Assembly: GCA_030728405.1 (NCBI GenBank)
Contig: JANQZS010000093.1
Coordinates: 91,314-129,057, forward strand
Source of the DNA: Candidatus Nanopelagicales bacterium
GTDB taxonomy: Bacteria; Actinomycetota; Actinomycetes; S36-B12
DNA: 37,744 bases
Reading direction: 5' to 3'
Positions within the stretch are counted from its first letter, which is position 1, and each line of letters starts with the position of its first letter. Shown here in pieces: positions 15,083 through 23,894 of the stretch. The notes below the pieces were generated by a model. It ran no database searches, was not told where the DNA came from, and saw only the letters and a program-made list of their open reading frames with translations. The position numbers and the translations under genes were made by a program.

Positions 15083-16373
15083 TGCGTTCGATAACTAACG
15101 GAAGACGATCAACTGCTGACCCTACGGGTCCGATGGCCACTGCATCGACCAGTGCCTCTTGAGCGAGGGCAAAGCGAGCACTCTCGTCTGTGAATAGAGT
15201 CATGATGGGAGCCCCGGCGGCGATTTCAACACCAGGCTTGGCGTGCAGAAGGATTCCAGCACCCGGACTCACCGGGTCTTCCTTACGCGCCCGACCAGCA
15301 CCAAGGCGCCACGCTGCGATTCCCACGGGCAGTGCATCGAGTCGGGTAATCACACCGGATTGCTCGGCTCGAATGACGAAATGTTCTTTGGCAACCGGCA
15401 GCGGTGCGAACGGGTCACCACCTTGGGCAGCGACCATTGCGTTCCATACATCCATGGCGCTGCCATCTCGCAGGGTGTCGGCCGGATCCTTGCCAGTGAT
15501 ACCAGCAAGATCGAGCATCTCTCGGGCGAGCGTGATGGTCAGTTCGATCACATCGGCCGGGCCGCCACCAGCGAGGACCTCTACGGACTCCGCGACCTCA
15601 AGTGCATTACCTACAGCAAAACCGAGTGGAACGTCCATGGCCGTGATCAACGCTCGTGTACGCACACCAGCATCGTTGCCCAGTCGCACCATGGTTTCCG
15701 CGAGGCGCCTAGCCATCGCCGGATCAGACATGAAAGCCCCGCCGCCGGTCTTCACGTCAAGAACTAATCCCCCAGCACCTTCAGCGATTTTCTTGCTCAT
15801 GATGGAACTGGCGATCAACGGGATCGCCTCGACCGTTCCGGTCACATCGCGCAGCGCGTATAACTTCTTATCGGCTGGGGCCAAGCCATCACCCGCCGCG
15901 CAGATCACACCACCGGTGGCGGTCAGCACAGCCAGCATCTCAGCGTTGGACAAACTCGCCCGCCAACCTGGAATGGATTCCATTTTGTCGAGGGTGCCCC
16001 CTGTATGCCCTAGGCCGCGTCCGCTCAACTGCGGAACCGCAGCGCCACAAGCAGCAACAACCGGCACCAAGGGCAGCGTGATTTTATCTCCGACACCACC
16101 GGTGGAGTGCTTATCAACAGTGGGGCGAGCCAGCATGGAGAAATCCATCCGCTCACCCGAATCGATCATCGCTGCGGTCCAACGGACGATCTCTGCATCG
16201 GTCATGCCATTGAGCAGGATGGCCATTGCGAGTGCAGCCATTTGCTCGTCGGCAACAACGCCGCGAACATAAGCATCGATCACCCAGTCGATCTGACCGT
16301 TGCTGAGTTCGTGCTTATCGCGCTTAGCCCGAATTACATCAACCGCTGAATACGGCTCCACCACGTTAGGCAT
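15060..16373 (-). CDS. deoA: Thymidine/pyrimidine-nucleoside phosphorylase
   Basis: A 437-residue family 3 nucleoside phosphorylase that converts thymidine or deoxyuridine to base and deoxyribose-1-P. Signature segments are DKHSTGGVGDK (phosphate site), SGRGLGHTGGTLDK, ALRDVTGTVE, SSIMSKKIAEG and LDVKTGGGAFM, the last three being substrate-binding regions of the family. The track start at 16406 lies within the ABC ATPase gene; I chose ATG 16373 because GGCGGGG precedes it and MPNVVEPYSAVDVI is the conserved N terminus. It overlaps the ATPase stop by eight bases, so import and phosphorolysis are coupled. The product joins the PGM2-type mutase and DeoC pathway. Confidence 0.95.
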   Translation of the reverse strand: MPNVVEPYSAVDVIRAKRDKHELSNGQIDWVIDAYVRGVVADEQMAALAMAILLNGMTDAEIVRWTAAMIDSGERMDFSMLARPTVDKHSTGGVGDKITLPLVPVVAACGAAVPQLSGRGLGHTGGTLDKMESIPGWRASLSNAEMLAVLTATGGVICAAGDGLAPADKKLYALRDVTGTVEAIPLIASSIMSKKIAEGAGGLVLDVKTGGGAFMSDPAMARRLAETMVRLGNDAGVRTRALITAMDVPLGFAVGNALEVAESVEVLAGGGPADVIELTITLAREMLDLAGITGKDPADTLRDGSAMDVWNAMVAAQGGDPFAPLPVAKEHFVIRAEQSGVITRLDALPVGIAAWRLGAGRARKEDPVSPGAGILLHAKPGVEIAAGAPIMTLFTDESARFALAQEALVDAVAIGPVGSAVDRLPLVIERIDEESRG

Positions 16374-17892
16374 CCCCGCCGGCCATGAGCCGGCCAATGC
16401 GATCACGATCAGCCTCTTCGCCGGGCAGCTCAGCTAGCAATCGACCGTCGTACATCACCTGAACTCGATCCGATAGGCCAAGAACCTCGTCGAGCTCTGC
16501 GGAGACGAGCAGCACCGCAGCTCCCCGATCTCGGGCGGCAACGATTTGCGAGTGGATAAATTCGATCGATCCCACGTCGACTCCTCGAGTGGGCTGTGAT
16601 GCGATCAGTAACTGCGGGTTCGCAGCAAGTTCCCGCGCGATCACCACTTTTTGCTTGTTACCACCCGACAACGATTCAACCGTGGTCTCAATGGATGGCG
16701 TGCGCACGTCGAACTGCTCGACAAGACCGCGGGCCAGAGTTGCGACGGCCGCGCGATTGCGCACACCTCGGTTCGCGAACTCAGCTTCGTCGAATCGGTT
16801 CAAGACAAGATTGTCGGCGATTGAGTAAGGGCCAACGAGGCCATCCTTCTCACGATCCTCAGGAACATGGCCCACTCCCATCTCGTGAATGTCGTGAGGG
16901 GACTTTCCGGCTGCATCCAGTCCGGCGATCGTAAATTTCTCTGAGGTACTCGGCCGAAGTCCGGTCAACGCCTCGACGAGCTCGCGCTGCCCATTACCTT
17001 CCACGCCTGCAATGCCGACGATTTCTCCGGCTCGCACCTGCAGGTTGATGCCGCGCAGAGCCTCGAGCCCGATGTTGTTCTCGGCGGTGAGACCGACCAC
17101 ATCGAGCACCACCTCGCCGGGCTTGCTCGGGCTGCGGTCGACGGTCAGCAGCACACTGCGACCGACCATCATCTGCGCAAGGCTTGCCTGATCAGACTCA
17201 CCGGGAGTCGTGGTGCCCACTGCTTTGCCACCTCGTAGCACCTCAATGGTGTCGGCAACGGTCAGCACCTCGCGGAGTTTGTGCGTGATGAAGATGACCG
17301 CCACACCGGAGTCGGCGAACCCCCGCATGACCTTGAGCAACTCATCGGTCTCTTGTGGGGTAAGTACAGCGGTGGGCTCATCCATGATCAGGATGTCGGC
17401 TTTACGGTATAGGGCTTTGAGGATTTCAACCCGCTGCTGCGCTCCAACGGGAATATCTTGCACTTTCGCATCCACGTCGACCTGTAGGCCGTATTGCTCG
17501 GCCAACAGTGCAACCTCGTCGCGGGCCTTTTTCATGTTGACGAATGGCCAGCGACGTGGCTCATCACCAAGAATGACGTTTTCGGCAACGGTAAAGACGG
17601 GGACCAGCTGGAAGTGCTGATGGACCATGCCAATCCCGGCCTTGATGGCATCGCGCGAACTGTGGAATTTCACGTGATCACCTTTGACGAAAATTTCGCC
17701 TTCATCGGGGGTGTAGAGGCCGTAGATCATCTTGACCAGCGTGCTTTTACCCGCTCCGTTTTCACCCAGAAGTGCGATGATTTCTCCGCTGCGAACCTTC
17801 AGTGAAACGTCTTCGTTGGCGATCACGCCAGGAAAGCGTTTGGTCAATCCTTGTGCCTCAAGAACTACTTCTCCAATTTTCGACATCGCCAT
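16366..17892 (-). CDS. Nucleoside-type ABC transporter, duplicated ATP-binding subunit (NupO/YufO-like)
   Basis: A 508-residue protein with two fused ABC ATPase domains. The first has a normal Walker A (GENGAGKST) and Walker B (LIMDEPTAVL) but a degenerate signature (IPVGAQQRVEI). The second has a degenerate Walker A (GVEGNGQREL, no Lys), a normal signature (LSGGNKQKV), and ASQPTRGVDVG, where Gln replaces the catalytic Glu. This division of labour is typical of ATPases that work with BMP-type binding proteins. ATG 17892 overlaps the permease stop (TGATG), with AGAAAG upstream. It energises the two permeases encoded just before it. Confidence 0.93.
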   Translation of the reverse strand: MAMSKIGEVVLEAQGLTKRFPGVIANEDVSLKVRSGEIIALLGENGAGKSTLVKMIYGLYTPDEGEIFVKGDHVKFHSSRDAIKAGIGMVHQHFQLVPVFTVAENVILGDEPRRWPFVNMKKARDEVALLAEQYGLQVDVDAKVQDIPVGAQQRVEILKALYRKADILIMDEPTAVLTPQETDELLKVMRGFADSGVAVIFITHKLREVLTVADTIEVLRGGKAVGTTTPGESDQASLAQMMVGRSVLLTVDRSPSKPGEVVLDVVGLTAENNIGLEALRGINLQVRAGEIVGIAGVEGNGQRELVEALTGLRPSTSEKFTIAGLDAAGKSPHDIHEMGVGHVPEDREKDGLVGPYSIADNLVLNRFDEAEFANRGVRNRAAVATLARGLVEQFDVRTPSIETTVESLSGGNKQKVVIARELAANPQLLIASQPTRGVDVGSIEFIHSQIVAARDRGAAVLLVSAELDEVLGLSDRVQVMYDGRLLAELPGEEADRDRIGRLMAGGDA

Positions 17893-18866
17893 CAATCTTT
17901 CTCATATGGCTTACCGACTGCAGCTGGAGGTGAAACCCTCCCGGAGACAGCGGCCAGCAGAACGATGGTGAGGACGTAGGGAAGCATGTTGACGAACTGC
18001 GGCGGGATTTCAAACACCGCATCTGATTGCAACTGACTGGCAACTCCTTGAGTCAAGCCGAAGAAGATTGCCGCGAACATTGCGCCCAATGGATTCCATG
18101 CACCGAAGATCATGATCGCCAGGGCGGTAAAACCTCGGCCGGCGGTGAAACCGCGCTCGAAGGTACCCGCAGCCTCAATCGCGAGGTAGGCGCCCGCCAA
18201 CCCAGCGATTCCTCCTGCGAGAGTGACGTTGATGAATCGGGTGCGAGGAACGTTGATCCCTGAGGTGTCTGAGGCACTGGGCTTCTCACCGACCGATCTG
18301 GTGCGCAGACCCCAGATCGTCTTGAACAACAAGACCCACAAGATCACCGCAATCAAGATCGCCGCGTAGGTATACAGACCGTTGTTGAAAAGCACCGGTC
18401 CCAATAGCGGGATATCTTTCAAGAGTGGAACTGCAACGGTGGGCATAACTCCAGGAAGCACATATCCCTGGGCGTAGAAGAAACTAGTGAGACCGGTGGC
18501 AAGGATATTGATGATCGTGCCGGCGATGATTTGATCCATCTTCCAGGTGACTGATCCCACCGCGAGGAAAGCACCCATGATCATGCCGGTTCCCACACCG
18601 ATCATCGCGCCAGCGATCAAGTTGCCGGTGAGAGCTGCCCCGAAGAATCCGGCGAAGGCGCTCATCAACATCTGGCCTTCAATTCCAATGTTGATGACGC
18701 CAGAACGCTCACACACGATTCCCACCATGGCGGCCAGAATGAGCGGGACCGCATAACGCAATGAGAAAGAGAGCACGGATTCTGTGCGATTTGCATCCAT
18801 CACATAAGAAACGATGATGCCGGCGACGATGAAGCCACCAAGTATGTATGCCCAGCGCGCATTCAT
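17892..18866 (-). CDS. Nucleoside-type ABC transporter permease (NupQ/YufQ-like)
   Basis: A 324-residue inner-membrane permease of the branched-chain amino-acid/sugar-type ABC superfamily, with eight or more hydrophobic segments. Characteristic segments are ERSGVINIGIEGQMLMSAF and TAGRGFTALAIMIFGAWNPLG, both typical of the BMP-associated permeases. ATG 18866 is preferred to GTG 18875 because it overlaps the previous stop as ATGA. With the other permease it would form the membrane pore through which nucleosides or related purines enter. Confidence 0.9.
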   Translation of the reverse strand: MNARWAYILGGFIVAGIIVSYVMDANRTESVLSFSLRYAVPLILAAMVGIVCERSGVINIGIEGQMLMSAFAGFFGAALTGNLIAGAMIGVGTGMIMGAFLAVGSVTWKMDQIIAGTIINILATGLTSFFYAQGYVLPGVMPTVAVPLLKDIPLLGPVLFNNGLYTYAAILIAVILWVLLFKTIWGLRTRSVGEKPSASDTSGINVPRTRFINVTLAGGIAGLAGAYLAIEAAGTFERGFTAGRGFTALAIMIFGAWNPLGAMFAAIFFGLTQGVASQLQSDAVFEIPPQFVNMLPYVLTIVLLAAVSGRVSPPAAVGKPYEKD

Positions 18867-19978
18867 GATCCCCACCCCGATGTGACCCGAGTCGTCTTGA
18901 TATTCCGCTTGCGGAACAAGAAGCGACCAACAATGGGAGCGGCAACGAACAGAAGAGTCAAAGCCAAGATGACGTCGACAACTTCGGGTTCAATCCCAGT
19001 TTCGAATTGCAAAGCTGCCGCGCCAGAACGCAAAGTTCCGACCAGGATGGCGGCCGGGATCGCAGCGATCGGGTTAGCCCGAGCAAGAAGTGCGATTGTG
19101 ATGCCGTCAAAACCAAGGCCGGCATTGAAGGCCGGTTCGAATCGCCCTGTCACGCCCAGAGTTTCAATGGCGCCGCCGAGGCCAGCGAGGGCGCCACTCA
19201 CCGCCATCGCCAGAACGATGGTGCGTTTGACTGAAATACCCGCATAGCGAGCTGCGCTGGAGTTGAGCCCCACCGTGTTGAATCGAAATCCGCTGGTGGT
19301 GCGCATCAGGAACCAGCCGAAGAAGAGCGCCACCAGAATCGCAAGTACAAAACCCGTGGGGATCGCGCCAAAATTTGGAAGGGCAGCTGTCTCGGCGATC
19401 TCCGGAGTACGCGAAATCGGTTGATCAGGTTCCTTGAGCGGCCTGCTGGCCAAGTAATCGACCAATGCGATTGCGATGCTGTTCAGCATGATCGTGGTGA
19501 TGACCTCGGACACGTTTCGATAGGCGCGCAGCACACCGGCGATGGAGGCCCACGCGGCCCCGCACAGCATGCCAAAGGCCATCGCAAAGGGAATGTGAAA
19601 GGCCAGCGGCATGGTGAAGGCATAGCCAGCCCACGCAGCGCCGATCGCCCCGGCAAGTAACTGGCCTTGGGCGCCGATGTTGAACAGACCTGCACGCAAA
19701 CCGACGGTGACGGCAAGCCCGGTGAGGATGAGCGGAGTGGATTTCTCCATCACTCGGAGCAAACCCTCCGGGGTGCCGAGTGCGGTGCTGAACATGACCC
19801 AGTAGGCGTAGAACGGATTGACCCCTTGCAGCCAAATCAATAGCCCGCCCACCGCAAAAGCGATCAGCACTGATGCGATCGGCAGCACGATGCTGGGCAG
19901 GCGCCCTAATGGGCCTCCGCGTTGCGGATCGGGGTCAGAGAAACCGAGATCGGTTTTCGAGGGATCAGTCACAGACAT
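18863..19978 (-). CDS. Nucleoside-type ABC transporter permease (NupP/YufP-like)
   Basis: A 371-residue permease partner. After a cytoplasmic N-terminal tail of about 30 residues rich in Asp, Pro and Gly come eight or more membrane segments, with LRAGLFNIGAQGQLLAGAIG and YRNVSEVITTIMLN, both hallmarks of the larger permease of BMP systems. I chose ATG 19978 (MSVTDPSK) over GTG 19996. It is the first gene after the stem-loop at 20032-20068 that separates it from the binding-protein gene, so its expression is probably lower than that of the lipoprotein. Confidence 0.9.
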   Translation of the reverse strand: MSVTDPSKTDLGFSDPDPQRGGPLGRLPSIVLPIASVLIAFAVGGLLIWLQGVNPFYAYWVMFSTALGTPEGLLRVMEKSTPLILTGLAVTVGLRAGLFNIGAQGQLLAGAIGAAWAGYAFTMPLAFHIPFAMAFGMLCGAAWASIAGVLRAYRNVSEVITTIMLNSIAIALVDYLASRPLKEPDQPISRTPEIAETAALPNFGAIPTGFVLAILVALFFGWFLMRTTSGFRFNTVGLNSSAARYAGISVKRTIVLAMAVSGALAGLGGAIETLGVTGRFEPAFNAGLGFDGITIALLARANPIAAIPAAILVGTLRSGAAALQFETGIEPEVVDVILALTLLFVAAPIVGRFLFRKRNIKTTRVTSGWGS

Positions 19979-20031
19979 GGCATCGCATCTTTGCACATCG
20001 GCATGGGATCGAGTTGGGCGTTTGAGAAACG

Positions 20032-20068
20032 TGAAGGCGGGAGCAGCATGAAGCCGCTCCCGCCTTCA
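20032..20068 (-). terminator. Strong stem-loop between binding-protein and permease genes (attenuator/partial terminator or mRNA stabiliser)
   Basis: TGAAGGCGGGAGC (20032-20044) and GCTCCCGCCTTCA (20056-20068) form a perfect 13-pair GC-rich stem with an 11-base loop. On the coding (minus) strand the stem is followed by CGTTTCTC, only a weak U-stretch. It lies 25 bases after the BMP-protein stop. Such stems commonly protect the upstream mRNA or allow partial read-through, giving more binding protein than permease. Confidence 0.75.
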
Positions 20069-20093
20069 TCAGCAGGACAGAAGTCCTAACTCA

Positions 20094-21230
20094 CTAGTTG
20101 TCCAGGCAGGCTGGGCAACCAGTGTCAATCGTTCCTGCTTGCAAGCCTTCCAGAATCTCGACCATCTTTGCCTGCACGTCGGCGGGCACAGCAGCCTCGG
20201 TGTCGTGGTACGGGGCAATGCCGGTCTGTCCGAAGAAGTTACCTGCGGGCAGTGCGCCATCAGCTGAGAGGAGCACGAGCTCTTCTGTACCAGCAACGAG
20301 CTTCTTCTCGGCAGAGGTCAGCAAGCACTTCTGTGCCTGGGGCACCGTGAAGTACTGGTCGATATCAACGCCGATGCAGAACACTGTCGTTCCGGCACCT
20401 GGATCCTTGGCGATCTCGATGAGTCCACCGTTGCCCGTGTTTCCACCAGCAGCAAAAATGACGTCAGCGCCCTGATCGAGCTGCTTGCGGGATTCCGCTG
20501 CGCCCCACTCAGGATCGTTGAACGCATTGTTTGGCTCGTGGTAGACGAGGGTCACTTCAGCTTCAGGGTTTGCATCGAGCGCACCCTTCTTAAAGCCCTC
20601 ACCGAAGAGCTTGACCGGAGGAACTGTGTCGGTGCCAAGGGCGGAACCGATCTTGTTCGTCTTTGTCATCAAGCCAGCGAGGTAGCCAGCGGCGTAGCCG
20701 GCCTTGTCCTCAGCGAACACGAGGCCTGCAACGTTGGGGATGGGAGCGCCCTGGAACTGGTCGACGCCAATGAAGTTCACATTGGGGTACTCAGCAGCAG
20801 CGGCCGTGGTGGCCTCTGCCATGAGGAATCCGACCGTGACAATGGTGTCGTAGTCCTTAGATGCGAACTGAGCGATGTTGTTCGCATAGTCCTTGGGGTC
20901 GGTCGTCTCTACATACTTTGTGAAGGCGCCCAACTTCTCAGCGGCCAGGAGAGTGCCTTCCCAGGCTGCTTGGTTGAAGGACTTGTCATCAATCTTGCCG
21001 GTGTCTGTTACTAGACCGATGCAGTAGTTCTCCGGTGCAGCGCAATTGCTGTCGTCGGCGGTCACTGTGGCAGCCGCATCTTCGGCTACTACTGCTTCTT
21101 CTTCCACTGCTGTTTCTTCAGCAACCGTTTCGGTGGCGGTTTCGGTGGCGGCGTCGTCGGTCGAGCTGGAGCAGCCCGCCAACAAGAGCGCACCCGCGGC
21201 GATAGTCGCCACAAGGAGCTTGCGATGCAT
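20094..21230 (-). CDS. BMP-family lipoprotein, substrate-binding component of nucleoside-type ABC importer
   Basis: A 378-residue surface lipoprotein. The signal peptide MHRKLLVATIAAGALLLAGCSS carries a lipobox LAGC. About 35 acidic, low-complexity residues follow as a tether, then a two-lobed BMP domain with GLVTDTGKIDDKSFNQAAW, GVDQFQG, ADVIFAAGGNTGNGG and FCIGVDIDQY. Homologues bind nucleosides (PnrA/BmpA group). I chose ATG 21230, because AGAAAGG stands seven bases before it; the upstream ATG 21236 would be too close. It is the first gene of the importer-deoA operon. Two cysteines at the extreme C terminus (DTGCPACLDN) are unusual and could form a disulfide outside the cell. Confidence 0.93.
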   Translation of the reverse strand: MHRKLLVATIAAGALLLAGCSSSTDDAATETATETVAEETAVEEEAVVAEDAAATVTADDSNCAAPENYCIGLVTDTGKIDDKSFNQAAWEGTLLAAEKLGAFTKYVETTDPKDYANNIAQFASKDYDTIVTVGFLMAEATTAAAAEYPNVNFIGVDQFQGAPIPNVAGLVFAEDKAGYAAGYLAGLMTKTNKIGSALGTDTVPPVKLFGEGFKKGALDANPEAEVTLVYHEPNNAFNDPEWGAAESRKQLDQGADVIFAAGGNTGNGGLIEIAKDPGAGTTVFCIGVDIDQYFTVPQAQKCLLTSAEKKLVAGTEELVLLSADGALPAGNFFGQTGIAPYHDTEAAVPADVQAKMVEILEGLQAGTIDTGCPACLDN

Positions 21231-21383
21231 GTGCATGCCTTTCTCGTAGGGAGTCTTTCTGATCAATCTGCGTGCGAACACTAACCGAGTTCATCGGATC
21301 ACCGCTATTCCCCTGCGCGGGTGCAATCAACTCGTTACGAAGCGTTCACATTCGGGGTCATTTCACGGCGCTGCACTGCGGAA

Positions 21384-22142
21384 TTACCAAGGCGCGCGCG
21401 CCGAGGAGCTCCAACCACCATCTACAACCAGTGAGGCTCCTGTGATTCCTGATGACTCATGTGATGCCAGGAATAGCACTGCTGCGGCCACTTCCTCGGC
21501 AAGGACCGGGCGACCAAGCGGCGCCGTTGCGCACCACCAATCCCAACCCGCAGGCCACATCGCAGCCAGCCCCTCCCGACCGATCAGCCCAGGCAGCACC
21601 GCGTTGATCCTCGCTGGTGCAAACTCCGTAGCTAGCGAGGCAGTAAGGCTTTGCACCGCAGCTTTCGATGCGGCGTATGCCGCATGGCCCGGGAACGGCG
21701 ATAGACCTTCAACTGAACCGATTAGCACCATGCGGGCCGAGCCATCTCCAGCGCTCGCCACAAGTCGACACAGCTCGGCGACGGCTACCACGTTGACCTC
21801 GAAAATGGCCTGCCACGCATCTGCCGCTTCTTGACGCAGCGGCGTGAGTGTTTGATCGGCAGCGTTATTCACTAACACGGATATCGGGCCCAATTCAGCC
21901 TCGACCGAGGCTATGAGATCGCCGCAGGCTTGTGCTCCCGCCGAGAGATCTGCGGCAAATCCCGACGCGACTAACCCTGCATGGCGAAAACGATCGACGG
22001 CCGAATCAATGGCAGCTCGATTACGCCCGTGGACCGCTACGACAGCGCCTTCGTGGGCGAGCCGTTCGGCAATCACTAAGCCGACACCTCCGTGTGCGCC
22101 GGTGACCAGCGCGACATCACCTGCCAACCGACCGCTAGCCAC
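21384..22142 (-). CDS. Short-chain dehydrogenase/reductase (SDR)
   Basis: A 252-residue classical SDR with the NAD(P) motif VTGAHGGVGLVIAE, NNAAD, catalytic Ser in LIGSVEGLSP, Y-x-x-x-K in YAASKAA, and a C-terminal GASLVVDGGW. The HGRNR after the second strand suggests a preference for NADP. GTG 22142 overlaps the cupin gene by eight bases. As the last gene of the methionine-salvage operon it may reduce an aldehyde or ketone from this pathway, but no substrate is shown by the sequence. Confidence 0.85.
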   Translation of the reverse strand: MASGRLAGDVALVTGAHGGVGLVIAERLAHEGAVVAVHGRNRAAIDSAVDRFRHAGLVASGFAADLSAGAQACGDLIASVEAELGPISVLVNNAADQTLTPLRQEAADAWQAIFEVNVVAVAELCRLVASAGDGSARMVLIGSVEGLSPFPGHAAYAASKAAVQSLTASLATEFAPARINAVLPGLIGREGLAAMWPAGWDWWCATAPLGRPVLAEEVAAAVLFLASHESSGITGASLVVDGGWSSSARAPW

Positions 22143-22590
22143 GGATCAACTCAGCAATTCGCGATGCAGCGGTGGGCCAGGTGCTGAAATCAGTTGCGTG
22201 ATCGGCTAATTCGAACCCTGTAAAAGCTGGAGCGAGAGCGCAACTGACCAAAGCCCAGTTACCGTGCGTGCTGGACCCCTGCCACGCGCCGGCTGGCACA
22301 AGTGCAGTCACTGAGTCTTTGAGCCCATGACCAAGTCGCACCTGTTCCACTCGGCCATCCTCGTGCAGCAGCACCATGTCGATCGGCGCGCCAGCAATAT
22401 GCACCCACAACTCGTCTTCGACCAAGCGATGCATGGCGGAGAAATCTGTGGGAGTGAGTAGACCCAAGATTGCGTTTCCGCTGTCATTGCGCCACAGCAA
22501 CCGAATCCATACCCCCTCACCCTCGAGAAACTCCAGACCAAGGTGTTCTATGACCTGCTCGGCGCTGAGGTCTTCAAGAGTGGTGTTCAC
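22135..22590 (-). CDS. DUF985/cupin_5-family protein
   Basis: A 151-residue protein of the DUF985-type cupin family: HLGLEFLEGEGVWIRLLWR, ILGLLTPTDFSAMHRL, then ELWVHIAGAPIDMVLLHEDG and VPAGAWQGSSTHGNWALVSCALAPAFTGFEL. The order of these blocks (substrate loop, Trp-containing strand, PAG-x-WQ and pro-aromatic C-terminal part) is characteristic. Function is unknown; some members are thought to bind small metabolites. GTG 22590 overlaps the deaminase stop as GTGA. It belongs to the seven-gene operon. Confidence 0.8.
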   Translation of the reverse strand: MNTTLEDLSAEQVIEHLGLEFLEGEGVWIRLLWRNDSGNAILGLLTPTDFSAMHRLVEDELWVHIAGAPIDMVLLHEDGRVEQVRLGHGLKDSVTALVPAGAWQGSSTHGNWALVSCALAPAFTGFELADHATDFSTWPTAASRIAELIRG

Positions 22591-23894
22591 GCGTTCACCC
22601 GCGCATCGGCTGCAGCAAGAAGTTCTGGCACATCAATGCGCACCGGAACTCGATCCACCACAACCTGATCCCCCGCAACCCATACGTGCCGCACGTCTGA
22701 CCGGCCAGCTGAAAAAACGACGGAGGTGTGCGGATCACGCAACGGTGTGAGATGAGGAACGCGGGTGTCAATAGCGATCAGGTCAGCTTCCTTGCCCACC
22801 TCAATCGAACCAATGCGATCACCCATGCCGATGGCTCGCGCGCCTTCTAGCGTTGCCATGCGCACCACGTCGGCAGCACTGATCGCGGCCGGGTCATTGC
22901 GCACCAATCGAGCGAGGTTTGCAGCCAAACGCATGACCGCAAACATGTCGAGGTCATTACTCGTTGAACAGCCATCTGTGCCAAGGCCCACCCGGATGCC
23001 ATCGGCCCGATAACCCACCACATCGGCCGCGCCACTCGCCAACTTCAAGTTTGATCCCGGGCAATGGGCAACTGCTGCACCGGCTTCTGAAACCTTGCGC
23101 CGGTCATTCGCATCCAACTTGACGCTGTGCGCGAGCACCGGTGCCATCGGAAGCACCTGCGCCGCCTCCAAACAATCCACCGGCCGCATGCCTCGGCTCG
23201 CAATCGTCTGGGCATTCTCTTCATCATTTTCACTGCAATGCGTGTTGATGATGCCGCCGTGTGCTCGGGCGATCTCGCCCAGCTCCAGCAGGTTCTCCAC
23301 TGAGACAGTGAGAGGGGCGTGTGGCATCAAGACGTAGGGCACAAACGGGCCACCGATCTCTTCCAGCGTTCTGGCCCAACTAGCAGCGAGTTCCCTGCGC
23401 TGCTCCCAACTAAGGCCATCTGGCCCGGGGAATGAGAAAAAGACCGGACCAATCACATGCCGAAGTCCGGCAGCTGCCGCACCACGGTGCGCAGCTTCGG
23501 GATGGAAATACATATCCAGGGCCGTGGTGGTGCCGGACAACAGCGCCTCGACTGCACCGAGTCGAGCACCTAATTCAACTCCCACCGGGTCCATGACCCG
23601 AGCCTCTTCAGCCCATACCAACTCGAGAAAGCCTTGCAGGTCGACGTTTTCCGCAACTCCCCGTAACAGGGACATCGGCAGATGGGTATGCAGGTTCACC
23701 AACCCCGGCATGAGAAGGTGACCATCAAGATTTACTACCTGATCGGCCACAACCTGCGCATCGAGTTCGGCAACGCTGCCGATGGCAACGATCACTCCGT
23801 CGGTAATCGCTACTGATGCATCGCTCAGTACCTGAGAATCGTCATCACACACCAGCACCGCACGCGCATTGCGCAGCAGCAAATCGACCTTCAT
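22587..23894 (-). CDS. mtaD: Amidohydrolase, probable 5'-methylthioadenosine/S-adenosylhomocysteine deaminase
   Basis: A 435-residue metal-dependent deaminase of the TRZ/MtaD group. The metal ligands are H-x-H in LVNLHTHLPM, His in INTHCSEND, His in LAHSVKL, and Asp in GLGTDGCSTSNDLDMF, the last with the extra Asn-Asp-Leu-Asp-Met-Phe typical of the MTA/SAH deaminase clade. LLRGVAENVDLQGFL is likewise characteristic. It would turn 5'-methylthioadenosine (or SAH, or 5'-deoxyadenosine) into the inosine analogue. Its ATG overlaps the stop of the mtnP-like gene (ATGA); that protein has a 6-oxopurine-type pocket, which fits a paired deaminase and phosphorylase. Exact substrate remains inference. 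Confidence 0.85.
   Translation of the reverse strand: MKVDLLLRNARAVLVCDDDSQVLSDASVAITDGVIVAIGSVAELDAQVVADQVVNLDGHLLMPGLVNLHTHLPMSLLRGVAENVDLQGFLELVWAEEARVMDPVGVELGARLGAVEALLSGTTTALDMYFHPEAAHRGAAAAGLRHVIGPVFFSFPGPDGLSWEQRRELAASWARTLEEIGGPFVPYVLMPHAPLTVSVENLLELGEIARAHGGIINTHCSENDEENAQTIASRGMRPVDCLEAAQVLPMAPVLAHSVKLDANDRRKVSEAGAAVAHCPGSNLKLASGAADVVGYRADGIRVGLGTDGCSTSNDLDMFAVMRLAANLARLVRNDPAAISAADVVRMATLEGARAIGMGDRIGSIEVGKEADLIAIDTRVPHLTPLRDPHTSVVFSAGRSDVRHVWVAGDQVVVDRVPVRIDVPELLAAADARVNA

Noticed and set aside
15190-16272. Long plus-strand ORF of 360 residues opposite deoA
   Set aside because: It is a Ser/Pro/Ala-rich shadow of a well-conserved gene on the minus strand and has no recognisable domain.
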